From contig JAEVEX010000024.1 in assembly GCA_016842085.1 (NCBI GenBank), forward strand, positions 1 to 39,475: a stretch of DNA of 39,475 nt, read 5' to 3'. The notes under the pieces were generated by a model. It was not told the origin of the DNA. It did not search any database and was given only the letters and a program-made list of their open reading frames with translations. Below, one piece after another: positions 24,183 to 33,100 of this stretch; the stretch's first letter is position 1; the number at the start of each line of letters is the position of its first letter. Source of the stretch: Candidatus Thermoflexus tengchongensis (GTDB taxonomy: Bacteria > Chloroflexota > Anaerolineae > Thermoflexales > Thermoflexaceae). The position numbers and the translations under genes are program-made.

Positions 24183-24407
24183 GAAGGCGCCGGGATGATT
24201 GAAAAGCCCGACCTATCCTTTCATTTCCTTTCATTCCTCCTGAGCAGACCCACCGCATCCAGCTCCTGTTGCGCGGCGGTTTCCTGATTGGGCCGTGTCC
24301 TTGCGTGAGATCCATGGCAGGCCCAGAATAGAAGCCAGCAGATGATAAACGGTCGGCTGCTGCAGGTCGTCACCCTGCGATACCCAGGATGGGAGGAATG
24401 AAAGACC

Positions 24408-25796
24408 ATGGCGAGCACATCCGTGAGCGCGCAGGCGGAGCTGTCCACCGCAAGATCTGTGGCTCCGGGGGAGTTTCCGTTCATCCCTCCGGTGCCGCGC
24501 TCCGTCGAGGAGACCGGGCTTTCTCCGGCCTTCCTGGCCGATCTGAGCCTGAAGATCCTCTACAACGCGGGTTATCTCACTGGAGGGCAGCTGGCGGAGC
24601 GCCTGCGTCTTCCCTACACCGGGGTCACCGAAGTCATCCTGGAATTCCTCAAGCGGGAGCAGCTGGTGGAGGTGCAGGGAGCCCGAGGCGTGGGGGAACA
24701 GGCATATCAGTATGCCCTGACGGCCCGGGGGCGCGATCGGGCCCGTGAGGCCCTGGATCGAAGCCAGTATGCCGGGCCCGCCCCGGTGCCCCTCTCCGCT
24801 TATGCGGTCGCCATGCGCCGGCAATCCCATAAGGGAACGCGGGTGACCCCCCGGCTGATGCGCCAGGCCCTCGGGCATCTGGTGCTCAACGATCGGGTGT
24901 TTCACAAGATCGGCCCCGCTATCAACTCCGGGACTTCCATCTTCCTCTACGGTCCGCCCGGGAACGGGAAGACCTCCATCGCTGAAGCCATCGGCCATCG
25001 GGTCTTCGAGGGGGGCATCTTCATCCCCTATGCGGTCGAGGTCGGGGGCTTCGTCATCAAGGTGTTTGACGAGGTGAACCATGAGCCGTTGTCGAACCAG
25101 CGGCCCGGCCAGACCGGCATGTTAAAGGCCCCGGCGGACGCGCGGTGGATTGCCATCCGGCGGCCCTTTATCGTCAGCGGCGGGGAGCTCACCCTGGAGA
25201 TGCTGGATCTCACCTGGAACGAGGTCAGCCGTTACTATGAGGCGCCGCTCCAGATGAAGGCCAACGGCGGCGTCTTCCTGATCGATGACTTCGGCCGTCA
25301 GCAGGTGCGCCCCCGCGATCTCCTCAACCGCTGGATCGTCCCCCTGGAGAAGGGGGTGGACTATCTCACCCTGCACACCGGCCAGAAGTTCGAGATCCCC
25401 TTCGAGACCCTGATCCTCTTCTCCACCAACCTGAATCCCAGGGATCTGGTGGATGAGGCCTTCCTGCGCCGCATCCGGCACAAGATCGAGATCCCGGACC
25501 CCAGCCCGGCGGAGTTCCGGGAGATCTTCCGCCGCGAATGCCAGGCCCGGGGGATCCCCTATGATGAGCAGGCCCTGGTTTACCTTCTTCAGGAATGGTA
25601 TGTCAAACGCCGGCGGCCGCTCCGGGCGGTCCACGCCCGGGATCTTCTGGCCCACATCCAGGACATCGCCTCGTATTTCAACGTGCCCCCGACGCTGAAT
25701 AAGGAGCTTATCGATCGAGCCTGCGAGGCCTATTTCGTGGAGATGGGTGGTCCCTCCCCTGCCGCGCCCTCGCCCAAACCCTCCGGGGCCTCATAA
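24408..25796 (+). CDS. Winged-helix/AAA ATPase of unknown role
   Basis: This 462-aa cytoplasmic protein has an N-terminal winged-helix-like region, about residues 38-110 (LSLKILYNAGYLTGGQLAER, EVILEFLKREQLVEV, YQYALTARGRDRA). An AAA ATPase follows with Walker A YGPPGNGKTS, Walker B GVFLIDDFG, sensor LILFSTNLNP and arginine-finger region EAFLRRIRHK. The C-terminal lid ends in a Pro/Ser-rich tail. Similar ATPases with an N-terminal winged helix often accompany pilus or secretion genes, but none is here. ATG 24408 is preceded by GGGAGGA. The 225-bp gap before it holds no gene I can support. Confidence 0.85.
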   Translation: MASTSVSAQAELSTARSVAPGEFPFIPPVPRSVEETGLSPAFLADLSLKILYNAGYLTGGQLAERLRLPYTGVTEVILEFLKREQLVEVQGARGVGEQAYQYALTARGRDRAREALDRSQYAGPAPVPLSAYAVAMRRQSHKGTRVTPRLMRQALGHLVLNDRVFHKIGPAINSGTSIFLYGPPGNGKTSIAEAIGHRVFEGGIFIPYAVEVGGFVIKVFDEVNHEPLSNQRPGQTGMLKAPADARWIAIRRPFIVSGGELTLEMLDLTWNEVSRYYEAPLQMKANGGVFLIDDFGRQQVRPRDLLNRWIVPLEKGVDYLTLHTGQKFEIPFETLILFSTNLNPRDLVDEAFLRRIRHKIEIPDPSPAEFREIFRRECQARGIPYDEQALVYLLQEWYVKRRRPLRAVHARDLLAHIQDIASYFNVPPTLNKELIDRACEAYFVEMGGPSPAAPSPKPSGAS

Positions 25797-25848
25797 GGTC
25801 GGTTTCCCCATCCAGGCGGGCGCGGCGGGGTTTCGATACGCGATGGAT

Positions 25849-25880
25849 ACGCGGGGGCACGGCATGCCGTGCCCCCGCGT
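25849..25880. repeat. Perfect 32-bp palindrome (REP-like, family B)
   Basis: Each 16-bp half (left half ACGCGGGGGCACGGCA) is the exact reverse complement of the other, with no loop. It lies between the AAA ATPase and the next nucleotidyltransferase. No T-run follows on either strand. I recall palindromes of this type, built on GGGGCACGGCATG, as dispersed repeats in filamentous phototroph-related genomes; this could not be checked here. Confidence 0.75.
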
Positions 25881-25922
25881 GAAGGAACGAGACCCGTTTT
25901 CTATGGGATTGCGACCCGGTAG

Positions 25923-25943
25923 GGGCGACCCGTCGGGTCGCCC
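25923..25943. repeat. 21-bp palindrome (REP-like, family C)
   Basis: GGGCGACCCG and its complement enclose a single T. It lies 42 bp after the family B palindrome in the same intergenic gap. On the plus strand GGGTTTTCCCC follows closely, so this could function as a terminator for the ATPase gene. Confidence 0.65.
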
Positions 25944-26019
25944 ATAGCGGGTTTTCCCCGGATTGAATTGCCTGCATAATATCCTCTGCCGGCATCCTAT
26001 CTGTCGCTTCTGCAAACCC

Positions 26020-26415
26020 ATGAGCGCCACCCATGAGGAGCGGCTTCGCCGCAGGCTGCAGGAACGCCGCCGGATCCACCAGAGGGAGCTGGAGGAGGAG
26101 CTCTTCCGTCTGGTGGAGGAATTGAAAGCCATCGGGGTCGAGCGGGTGATCCTGTTTGGATCCGTCGTCCGCCGGGCGATCGGTTTAACCAGCGACCTGG
26201 ATCTTCTGGTCATATGGGATACGCCCATGGGGTTCCTGGAACGAACCGCTTTCCTCTATCGCCGGTTGAACCCGCGAGTCCCGGTGGACCTGTTCGTTTA
26301 CACGCCGGAGGAAATCCAGCGGCTGGCGGATCGCCCTTTCATCCGCCGGGCGCTGGCGGAGGGAGAGACAGTCTATGCGGCGGGATCCGAAGGCGGAGGG
26401 CCTTCGCTGACTTGA
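26020..26415 (+). CDS. MNT-type minimal nucleotidyltransferase
   Basis: This 131-aa protein has a charged N-terminal helix followed by the nucleotidyltransferase core VILFGSVVRRAIGLTSDLDLLV. That segment contains GS-x10-DxD, with a third acidic residue in VPVDLFVYTPEE. Such small domains act as AMP-transferring antitoxins or solitary nucleotidyltransferases. No HEPN partner is beside it; the next gene is smpB. The ATG at 26020 matches the usual domain start; a longer frame from 25963 has no support. No clear ribosome-binding site is visible, so the exact start is uncertain. Confidence 0.8.
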   Translation: MSATHEERLRRRLQERRRIHQRELEEELFRLVEELKAIGVERVILFGSVVRRAIGLTSDLDLLVIWDTPMGFLERTAFLYRRLNPRVPVDLFVYTPEEIQRLADRPFIRRALAEGETVYAAGSEGGGPSLT

Positions 26416-26514
26416 GCAGGCGGAGGCCGACCGAAAAGGAGGACCGCTCCTGCTGGAAGGCGTCTAACCTCTATCGCGATTCTCCCGGATTCAGTGAGGA
26501 GAAGGAAGCCTGAG

Positions 26515-26985
26515 ATGGCGAAGAAAACAGAATCCAGCCGGGTGGTGGCAACCAACCCGAAAGCCTATCACGACTATCACATCGAGGAGACCTATGAGGC
26601 GGGCATCGCCCTCACCGGCAGCGAGATCAAATCCGTGCGGGCGGGCCGGATCAGCCTGCGGGAGGGCTATGTGCTCCCCCGGGATGGCGAGCTGTGGTTG
26701 ATGAACGTCCACATCGCCCCTTATGAGCCGGCGGCGCGGGACAATCCGGATCCCCGGCGGCCGCGCAAGCTGCTCCTCCACCGCCACGAGATCAACCGGC
26801 TGATCGGCAAGGCCCAGGAGAAAGGATATACCATTGTCCCGTTGAAGGTTTATCTGAACCCCCGGGGATTCGCGAAGGTGGAAATCGCGCTGGTGAAAGG
26901 GAAGAAGCAATATGAGAAGCGCCGGGCGATCGCCGAGCGGGAGGCCCGCCGCGAGATCGAGCGGGCCCTGAAGGGAGAGGAATGA
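26515..26985 (+). CDS. smpB: SsrA-binding protein SmpB
   Basis: This 156-aa protein binds tmRNA and delivers it to stalled ribosomes for trans-translation. It is clearly recognised by YHDYHIEETYEAGIALTGSE, IKSVRAGRISLREGYV, PYEPAARDNPDPRRPRKLLL and the basic C-terminal tail starting KGKKQYEKRRAIAEREARRE. The start ATG 26515 follows AGGAGAAGGAAG; a 7-residue upstream extension is less likely. No tmRNA gene (ssrA) was seen nearby. Confidence 0.98.
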   Translation: MAKKTESSRVVATNPKAYHDYHIEETYEAGIALTGSEIKSVRAGRISLREGYVLPRDGELWLMNVHIAPYEPAARDNPDPRRPRKLLLHRHEINRLIGKAQEKGYTIVPLKVYLNPRGFAKVEIALVKGKKQYEKRRAIAEREARREIERALKGEE

Positions 26986-26988
26986 GCC

Positions 26989-27486
26989 ATGGGCGTGCGG
27001 GAGCGTTACGCGCACCAGCCGCCCCTGCCTCCCGATGTGATCCAGCGACTGGGAAGCCTGGAAGCCCTCTTCCGGCGGTGTCCGATTCGCCTGGTCTACC
27101 TGTTCGGATCGATCGCCCGCGGCGATCCCCGGGCGGCCGATGTGGATCTGGCGGTGCTCCCGGAGGAGGGCCTGTCGCTTCCCCAGCTCTATGCGGACCT
27201 CTCCCTCGCCCTGGGGACCGATCGCCTGGATCTGGTGGATCTCCGATCCGCCCCCCCGGGACTCCAGCAGGAGATCCTTCGGACCGGGCGCTGCCTTTTT
27301 GCGCGCTCGGAGGTCGAGCGGCAGACGTTTGAGCAGCGAGTTCGGGATACCGCCCGCGACGCGCGGACCCGGATTCTGGCCCAGGCTCGGGAATTCCAGT
27401 GGGGGTCCCTGCCCCTGGCGTTGCGATGGGATTCCCCGTGGTTGGCGCTGAGGATCTGCTTCGGGCGCTCTGGCAAAGGGGGGTGA
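26989..27486 (+). CDS. MntA-like nucleotidyltransferase (antitoxin), C-terminus altered
   Basis: This 165-aa protein has the MntA core RLVYLFGSIARGDPRAADVD with LAVLPEE after it (GS-x9-DxD, one residue shorter than the common spacing). The MntA-type LGTDRLDLVDL, RTGRCLF and FEQRVRDTARDA follow. MntA adenylylates and neutralises the HEPN toxin HepT. The last 40 or so residues (from about ILAQAREF) look like out-of-frame sequence with many W/R/G, not an MntA ending. They overlap the start of a truncated HepT, so a deletion appears to have joined the two genes. The start ATG 26989 lies 3 nt after smpB, preceded by GGGAGAGGAATGAGCC. Confidence 0.82.
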   Translation: MGVRERYAHQPPLPPDVIQRLGSLEALFRRCPIRLVYLFGSIARGDPRAADVDLAVLPEEGLSLPQLYADLSLALGTDRLDLVDLRSAPPGLQQEILRTGRCLFARSEVERQTFEQRVRDTARDARTRILAQAREFQWGSLPLALRWDSPWLALRICFGRSGKGG

Positions 27487-27668
27487 TCACCGGATCCCTT
27501 TACAGCGCGCTGCGGGGAGCGGGGGGATTTCGGAACATCCTGGTCCACGAATATATTCGGATCGATCCGGCGCGGGTGGTGGAGTTCATGGGGAAGGCCC
27601 CCGAGGCCTTTCGGCGCTTCGCCATCGAGATCCGGGAGTGGCTGGCCCGTTTGCCGGAAGAGGATTGA
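27399..27668 (+). pseudogene. Truncated HepT-like HEPN toxin (N-terminal half missing)
   Basis: The frame encodes VVGAEDLLRALWQRGVITGS, then GGFRNILVHEYIRIDP. The RNILVH segment is the RxxxxH catalytic motif of HEPN ribonucleases, and the rest matches the C-terminal half of HepT/DUF86. HepT is usually about 130-145 aa; here only about 75 residues align, and the first helices are absent. There is no convincing ribosome-binding site before GTG 27399 or ATG 27426. I infer an inactivated toxin left after an internal deletion between mntA and hepT. Confidence 0.7.
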
Positions 27669-27680
27669 TCACGCCGTTGT

Positions 27681-28520
27681 ATGGGAACCATGGCGATCGA
27701 GATCGTCAACGAACGATTTGTCTTCCGTGGGCAAACGCTGGCTTCGGTGCGGGAGATCAATCGCCTGTCGGATCCGATCAAGCAGGCGATCTACCGCACC
27801 CTCATCCCGGATTTCCTGCTGGAACGCTACGGGATCGATCCGGTGACCCTCCGCGACCCGGAGGGGTATCCCCTGGTCGACATCGACGCCCCGCCCGGGA
27901 GCCCGGATGTCCAGATTCGCATCTGGCGGCGCCGCGATGATCGGGATCCGCTGGTTTACCTGCACTTCGCGGAGACCATGCACAACCGGATCATCGTGTT
28001 GCTCTTTATGACCAACGATCCGGAATCCCCCCGCTTCGATGTGGATCGGGACTGGCAGGGCCGGCCGACGAAATACGGGACGATGGGTCGGAACATCGAG
28101 GCGGAGGTCGCCGCGATGCAGTTCGGTCTGGCCCCCGGACAGGTTCGAAGGGGGCTGCGTCTCACCAAACATATGCTCCCGCTCTTTGAGCGGTTCATCG
28201 CCCGCCTGGGTCACGATATGTTCCTGGTGGAGCCCCTGGCTTACCACGCGGCGATTCTCTTCGAGCGCTACGGTTGCGGATATATCGAGGGGCGTATGAA
28301 AATGGAATGGATCCATCGGGAGTTCCAGCCGGGCGGGGAACTGCATCGGCGCCTCGATGGCTCCACGCCGTTTCGACAGCCCGGGATGGAGAAGACCGTT
28401 CGCGGCCGCTCCTGGGCCATCTACGATGGGATCCTGGGAGAGCCTTTCGATGGCGTCCGGATGTATAAACGGGTGGGCCACCACGCCGGGGTGTGCACTT
28501 TCCCGGATGCGGTCTGGTGA
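27681..28520 (+). CDS. Conserved-looking protein of unknown function
   Basis: This 279-aa protein is not recognised. It starts MGTMAIEIVNERFVFRGQTL (or at the second Met, 27690). It has no membrane segment or signal peptide. A mixed alpha/beta N-terminal half contains VYLHFAETMHNRIIVLLFM. A helical second half contains RNIEAEVAAMQFGLAPGQVR, HMLPLFERFIARLGHDMFLV and YGCGYIEGRMKMEWIHREF. Codon use and composition match the neighbours, and the mechanosensitive channel begins 3 nt after its stop, which supports a real, co-expressed gene. No catalytic motif is evident. No good ribosome-binding site is seen. Confidence 0.7.
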   Translation: MGTMAIEIVNERFVFRGQTLASVREINRLSDPIKQAIYRTLIPDFLLERYGIDPVTLRDPEGYPLVDIDAPPGSPDVQIRIWRRRDDRDPLVYLHFAETMHNRIIVLLFMTNDPESPRFDVDRDWQGRPTKYGTMGRNIEAEVAAMQFGLAPGQVRRGLRLTKHMLPLFERFIARLGHDMFLVEPLAYHAAILFERYGCGYIEGRMKMEWIHREFQPGGELHRRLDGSTPFRQPGMEKTVRGRSWAIYDGILGEPFDGVRMYKRVGHHAGVCTFPDAVW

Positions 28521-28523
28521 AGG

Positions 28524-29312
28524 ATGGAGTGGTTTCCGATCGAAGCCTCCACGCTCACGCTGGCTTTGAAGATCCTGCTCATCGCGATCCTGGCCGGCGC
28601 CCTCTGGTGGGGGATCGGGCGTGTGGTCCGGTTCCGCCTGCCGATCCCGGATCCTGAGCGCGCCCGGCGGATCCAGGCGGTCTTCTCCCTGGGGCGCAGC
28701 CTGCTGCGGGCCGTTGTGCTCACCGTCGCCCTGCTGATGATCCTGGACCTTTTGGGGCTGAATCTGGGCCCGCTGCTCACCGGCGCCGGCATCCTGGGAG
28801 TCGTGGTGGGGCTGGGCGCCCAGAGCCTGATCCGGGATCTTCTGGCCGGGCTGATCATTGTGCTGGAGGGTCCCTTCGGCATTGGGGATCTGATCCGCAC
28901 GGCCGGGGTGAGCGGGAAGGTGGAGCGCATCACCATGCGGGCCACTTATGTGCGGGACGTCGACGGCACGCTGCACGTGATCCCGAACAGCATGCTGGGG
29001 GTGGTCAGCAACCTGAGCCGGGATTGGGCCCGGGTGATCGTGGACCTGCCGGTGCCCCGGGGGACCCGACTGGAGGAACTTCAGGAAGCGCTGGAGCAGG
29101 CGGCGCGGGCGCTGCGGGAGGATCCAGAGCTGGGAGGGGAGTGGCTGGAACCCCCGATGGTGGCCGGCATCGAGGCCATCGGTGAAAGCGCCTTCATCGT
29201 GCGGGTGGAAGCGAAGACCCGGCCATCGGACCGCTGGACAGCCGCCCGCCGATTGCGGTATCATCTGCTGCAGGCGTTGCAAACTTCGCTGGCCCCTTCG
29301 CCGGATCGTTGA
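28524..29312 (+). CDS. MscS-family mechanosensitive ion channel
   Basis: This 262-aa membrane protein has an N-terminal helix, a second hydrophobic segment (LLRAVVLTVALLMILDLL), and the pore-lining TM3-like stretch GAGILGVVVGLGAQSLIRDL, then LAGLIIVLEGPFGIGD. The beta domain with GKVERITMRATYVRD and DGTLHVIPNSML follows. These are diagnostic for MscS-type channels, which release solutes on osmotic down-shock. It is short, with only about three membrane helices. It probably shares a transcript with the upstream unknown gene. Confidence 0.93.
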   Translation: MEWFPIEASTLTLALKILLIAILAGALWWGIGRVVRFRLPIPDPERARRIQAVFSLGRSLLRAVVLTVALLMILDLLGLNLGPLLTGAGILGVVVGLGAQSLIRDLLAGLIIVLEGPFGIGDLIRTAGVSGKVERITMRATYVRDVDGTLHVIPNSMLGVVSNLSRDWARVIVDLPVPRGTRLEELQEALEQAARALREDPELGGEWLEPPMVAGIEAIGESAFIVRVEAKTRPSDRWTAARRLRYHLLQALQTSLAPSPDR

Positions 29313-29375
29313 GCGGCGGCCTGCGGAGGGTCCCGCCGGTTTCTCATGAGCATTACGGAAATCCCGGAGGTGACG

Positions 29376-30092
29376 ATGCGGATCAGAACAGCGGCGCAAC
29401 CGATCAACGCCCGGAGCCTGGGGCGCATTGCCGTCGTCCTGCTGAGCCTTCTCCTCGCGGCGTGCGGGGGCGCCCCTTTTGGGGCCCCCGTGCCGCCCAC
29501 GGCGACCTTCCCGCCCACCCGCACGCCGCGCCCGACGGCGACGGCCACCTTCACCCCGACCATCACCCCATCGCCGACGGCGACCTTCACGCCGACGCCG
29601 ACGGATACCCCCACGCCGACCCGGACGCCCACGCGGACCCGTCCGCCCTTCACCCCTACCCCGCGCCCGACGGCGACGCCGGTTCCCACCCCCACACCGG
29701 CCTTCGATTTCTATCCGCAGCCCATGTCCAAAGCGCCGAACTGCGGGACCGTCTACATGGAAGGCTACATCCGGGACGCGGCGGGGAACCCGCTCGATGG
29801 AGTGTGGTATCGCCTGCAGATGTTCTTCCCTTCGGGCAGTGGATATGAGCAGGTGTGTCTGTCGCCTGGGGATGGGAACTGTGAAGATTACAAGCAGAGC
29901 GGAGGCCGGGCGCCAGGCCTGTGGGGGTTCGCGCCGCTGAACCCGGCGGACTATCATAAGCCGTTCCGCTTCATCATCGAAATCGTGGAGAGCCCGAGCA
30001 ATCCCCGGCCGCTTTCGCCGCCCGTGGTCATCGACCACCAGGACTGCAATCAGGTCGGTCAGTATGTCTTCGACTGGAAGCGTCGATATTGA
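29376..30092 (+). CDS. Lipoprotein with long Thr/Pro-rich linker and small C-terminal domain
   Basis: This 238-aa lipoprotein has a signal ending SLLLAACGG, then a linker of about 80 residues made almost only of Thr, Pro, Arg and Ala in TPTPT-like repeats. A C-terminal domain of about 120 residues contains four cysteines and begins APNCGTVYMEGYIRDAAGNP, a pattern like a small extracellular beta-sandwich (carboxypeptidase-regulatory-like start). It is anchored outside the cell and probably presents this domain away from the membrane. The ATG at 29376 has GGAGGTG upstream and is preferred to 29346. The linker DNA is a degenerate repeat encoding the TP stretch. Confidence 0.85.
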   Translation: MRIRTAAQPINARSLGRIAVVLLSLLLAACGGAPFGAPVPPTATFPPTRTPRPTATATFTPTITPSPTATFTPTPTDTPTPTRTPTRTRPPFTPTPRPTATPVPTPTPAFDFYPQPMSKAPNCGTVYMEGYIRDAAGNPLDGVWYRLQMFFPSGSGYEQVCLSPGDGNCEDYKQSGGRAPGLWGFAPLNPADYHKPFRFIIEIVESPSNPRPLSPPVVIDHQDCNQVGQYVFDWKRRY

Positions 30093-30102
30093 AGAAGGCA
30101 CC

Positions 30103-30142
30103 GGGGCCCGGCGGAGATCTGTGATATCGCCGGGCCCCTTTT
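30103..30142 (+). terminator. Rho-independent terminator
   Basis: Perfect 11-bp GC arms (30103-30113 GGGGCCCGGCG, 30128-30138) enclose a 14-nt loop and are followed by TTTT. The element lies 10 nt after the lipoprotein stop and ends the plus-strand transcript. Confidence 0.88.
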
Positions 30143-30169
30143 CGCGTGGCTGATCGAAAGGGGGCTGCG

Positions 30170-33100
30170 ATGGGTTCAAAACCTCAACGCCTGCGAAAGG
30201 TCTGGGGGATCCTGATCCTCCTGCTTCTCCTCGACGCCTGCCGTCCCACCCCTACCCCTACGCCCACGCCGGTGGTCTCCAAACTGCCCCCCATCCTGGT
30301 CGCCCGCACGCCGGAGCCCGGGCAGGAAGTAACCCCCGAGATGCCCCTGCGCCTCGTGTTCAGCGAGCCGATGGATCGGGCTTCCGTGGAGGCCAACCTG
30401 CGGGTGATCCCGGCGGTCGCCGGACGCTTTGCCTGGGAGGCCGGAGATCGCATCCTCCGTTTCCTCCCTCAGGCCCCATGGAAGCCCGACACGGAATATG
30501 AGGTCCGTCTGGAGAACGCGCGGGCGCGTAACGGCCAGGGCCTGGCCCGACCGGTGGCCTTCCGCTTCCGCACCGCCTCCCCCCTCACCGTGGTCGAGGT
30601 GATCCCGGCCCCGGACGCCCGGGATGTGGATCCCCAGGCCTCCGTGACGGTGATCTTCAACCGGCCGGTGGTCCCCCTGCGCAGCGATCTCGCCCCTGGG
30701 GATCTCCCGCAGCCCCTGGTCTTCGATCCGCCGGTCCGGGGGACCGGCCGCTGGATCAACACCAGCATCTATTCGTTCCAGCCGGAGGGCTCATGGGCGG
30801 CCGGGCGCACCTACACGGCCCGCGTGGTCGCTGGCCTCCGGGATCTCACCGGGGTGACGCTGGAGAAGGATTACACGTGGACCTTCACCATCCGCCGCCC
30901 GGCGGTGATCGCCTACGCCCCCCGGCCCGGCCGGCAGATGGATATGGATCTGAGCGCGCCCATCTCCATTACGTTCAACATGGAAATGGATCGGGCCTCT
31001 GTCGAATCTGCCTTCTCTTTGCGGGAGGGTGCCGAGGATGGCCCGACGGTTCCGGGGCGTTTTGAATGGATCAGCCAGACGGTGCTCTTCCGGCCGGCCC
31101 AGCCCCTGAAACTGGAAACCCGCTACTTTGTCCGTCTGGAACAGCGGGCCGCGGCCCCCTCCGGGGCCACCCTCGAGGGAGCGGTGGCCTGGGCCTTTAC
31201 CACCCCCGCCTATCCCCGTCTGCAGAGCGCCAGCCTCAGCCCGCAAGGCCCCAACCGCGTGGATCCGGAGGATTCCATCGAGCTTCGCTTCACCTCCGGT
31301 GCTATCCGCCCGGAGACCATCTGGCCCAATCTCCGTTTCGAACCGCCGATCTCCGTGACCCGGGTGTTTACAAACTGGGATCCGGAGTACGGCGTTTTCA
31401 CCCTCTCCGGGTCCTGGCAGCCGGGAACGGTTTACACGCTGACAGTTGGCCCGGAGATCATGGATCGTTATGGCAACCGGCTGGACCGCCAGCATACGTT
31501 CACCTTCACGGTCAACCATCTGGATCCCGTCGCCTATCTGAACATCGGCAGCCCCTACTCTCCGCTGGTGGTGGTGGGGACTTACACGGAGACGACCGCT
31601 TTCCTCTCCACACGCAATCTCGATCGGGTGACCTTCACCCTATCGCGGCTGGAGCTGGAGCGCTTCATCGCCCTGAGCCAGGATCCAGAGGCGACCTTCC
31701 GTTACAGCGCGCCGAATGCCGATCTGGTCGCCCGGTGGACGTTCACCGTGCCGGAGGTGATCACCGATGTCATCATGCTGAACCGCGTTTCCCTGGCCGG
31801 CCCCGACCGTCGTATCCTTCCCACCGGGCTCTATCACCTTCGAATGGATGCCCCGGTCTCCCTGGAGCATCGGCCGGGCCGCTACCTGCTGGCCGCGGTG
31901 GATCTCAATGTGGTGGTGAAGGTGGCCCCCCAGGAGGCCCTGGTCTGGGTCACGGATATGGCCACCGGCCGCCCGGTTCAGGGAGTTCCCGTTCGGCTGT
32001 TCGAAGCCACCGAGGAACACGTGGAGATCTGGGGGGTTCGCGCCACGGATGCGAGCGGGATCGCCCGCTTCGAGTGGTCGGACCCGGTTCCTCTCTGGCG
32101 GATGCGGGTGGCGGTGGCCGGAACCCCCGGCAGCCGCTTCGGGATCGGCGCCAGCGCCTGGTCCGATGGCGTCGAGCCCTGGGCCTTCGATCTTCCGGCG
32201 GACTATGAGCCCCCTCGCTTCCGGGTCTACTGGCAGACCGACAAGCCCATCTACCGCCCGGGCCAGACCGTGCATTTCAAGGCCATCGTGCGCGCCGATG
32301 ACGACGCCCGCTATGCCCCGCCGTCCGATCGGACCTTCGCCATCCGGATCGAGGATCCAGAGGGCCGCGAGGTTTACTCCGCTACCCTGACGTTAAACGA
32401 CTTCGGGACAGCGGAAGGGGCTTTCCCGCTGGCGGAGGATGCGATGCTCGGCCGCTACACCCTGATGGCCGATCTCCCGCCCGGGCTTTACTACCACTCG
32501 ATTTCCTTCCTGGTGGCCGCCTACCGCCGACCGGAGTTCCAGGTGACCCTCACGCCGGAGCGCCCGGCCTATGTGGCCGGCGAGCGCATCCGGGCGGCGC
32601 TCCAGGCCACCTACTATTTCGGAGGGCCGGTGGCGGGGGCGAAGGTGGAATGGACCGCTCGCGTCCAGCCCTATTTCTTCGAATACACCGGGCCGGGGTA
32701 TTACTCCTGGTCCGATTTCGATCCTTACAGCGCCTATGAGGGGGAAGGCGAGGAGGTCATCGCCAGCGGAAGCGGAACTACCGATGCCCAGGGACGGTTC
32801 CTGATCGAGCTTCCCGCCGATCTGGGGGCCCGCCCCGGGAGCCGGCGGGTGATCCTGGAAGCCAGCGTGACCGACCCCAACGACAACCTGGTAGCCGGAC
32901 GAACCGAGGTGGTGGTCCACGCGGGGCGTTTTTACATCGGGCTGCAGGCGGAGCACTATGTGGGGGAGGCCGGCCGCCCGCTCACGATGACGGCGAAAAC
33001 GGTGGATTGGGAGAGCCGGCCGGTGGGCAACATCGCACTGACCTGGACCGCGTATCGCCGCGAGTGGTTCAGCGTGATGCAGGAGACGGACCGCGGGCCG

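Noticed and set aside
29490-29700. Tandem DNA repeat
   Set aside because: This degenerate stretch encodes the Thr/Pro linker of the lipoprotein and is explained by the protein sequence.
27669-30179. 836-aa open frame on the minus strand
   Set aside because: It is antisense to the unknown 279-aa gene, the MscS channel and the Thr/Pro lipoprotein, and shows low-complexity Arg/Gly stretches only.
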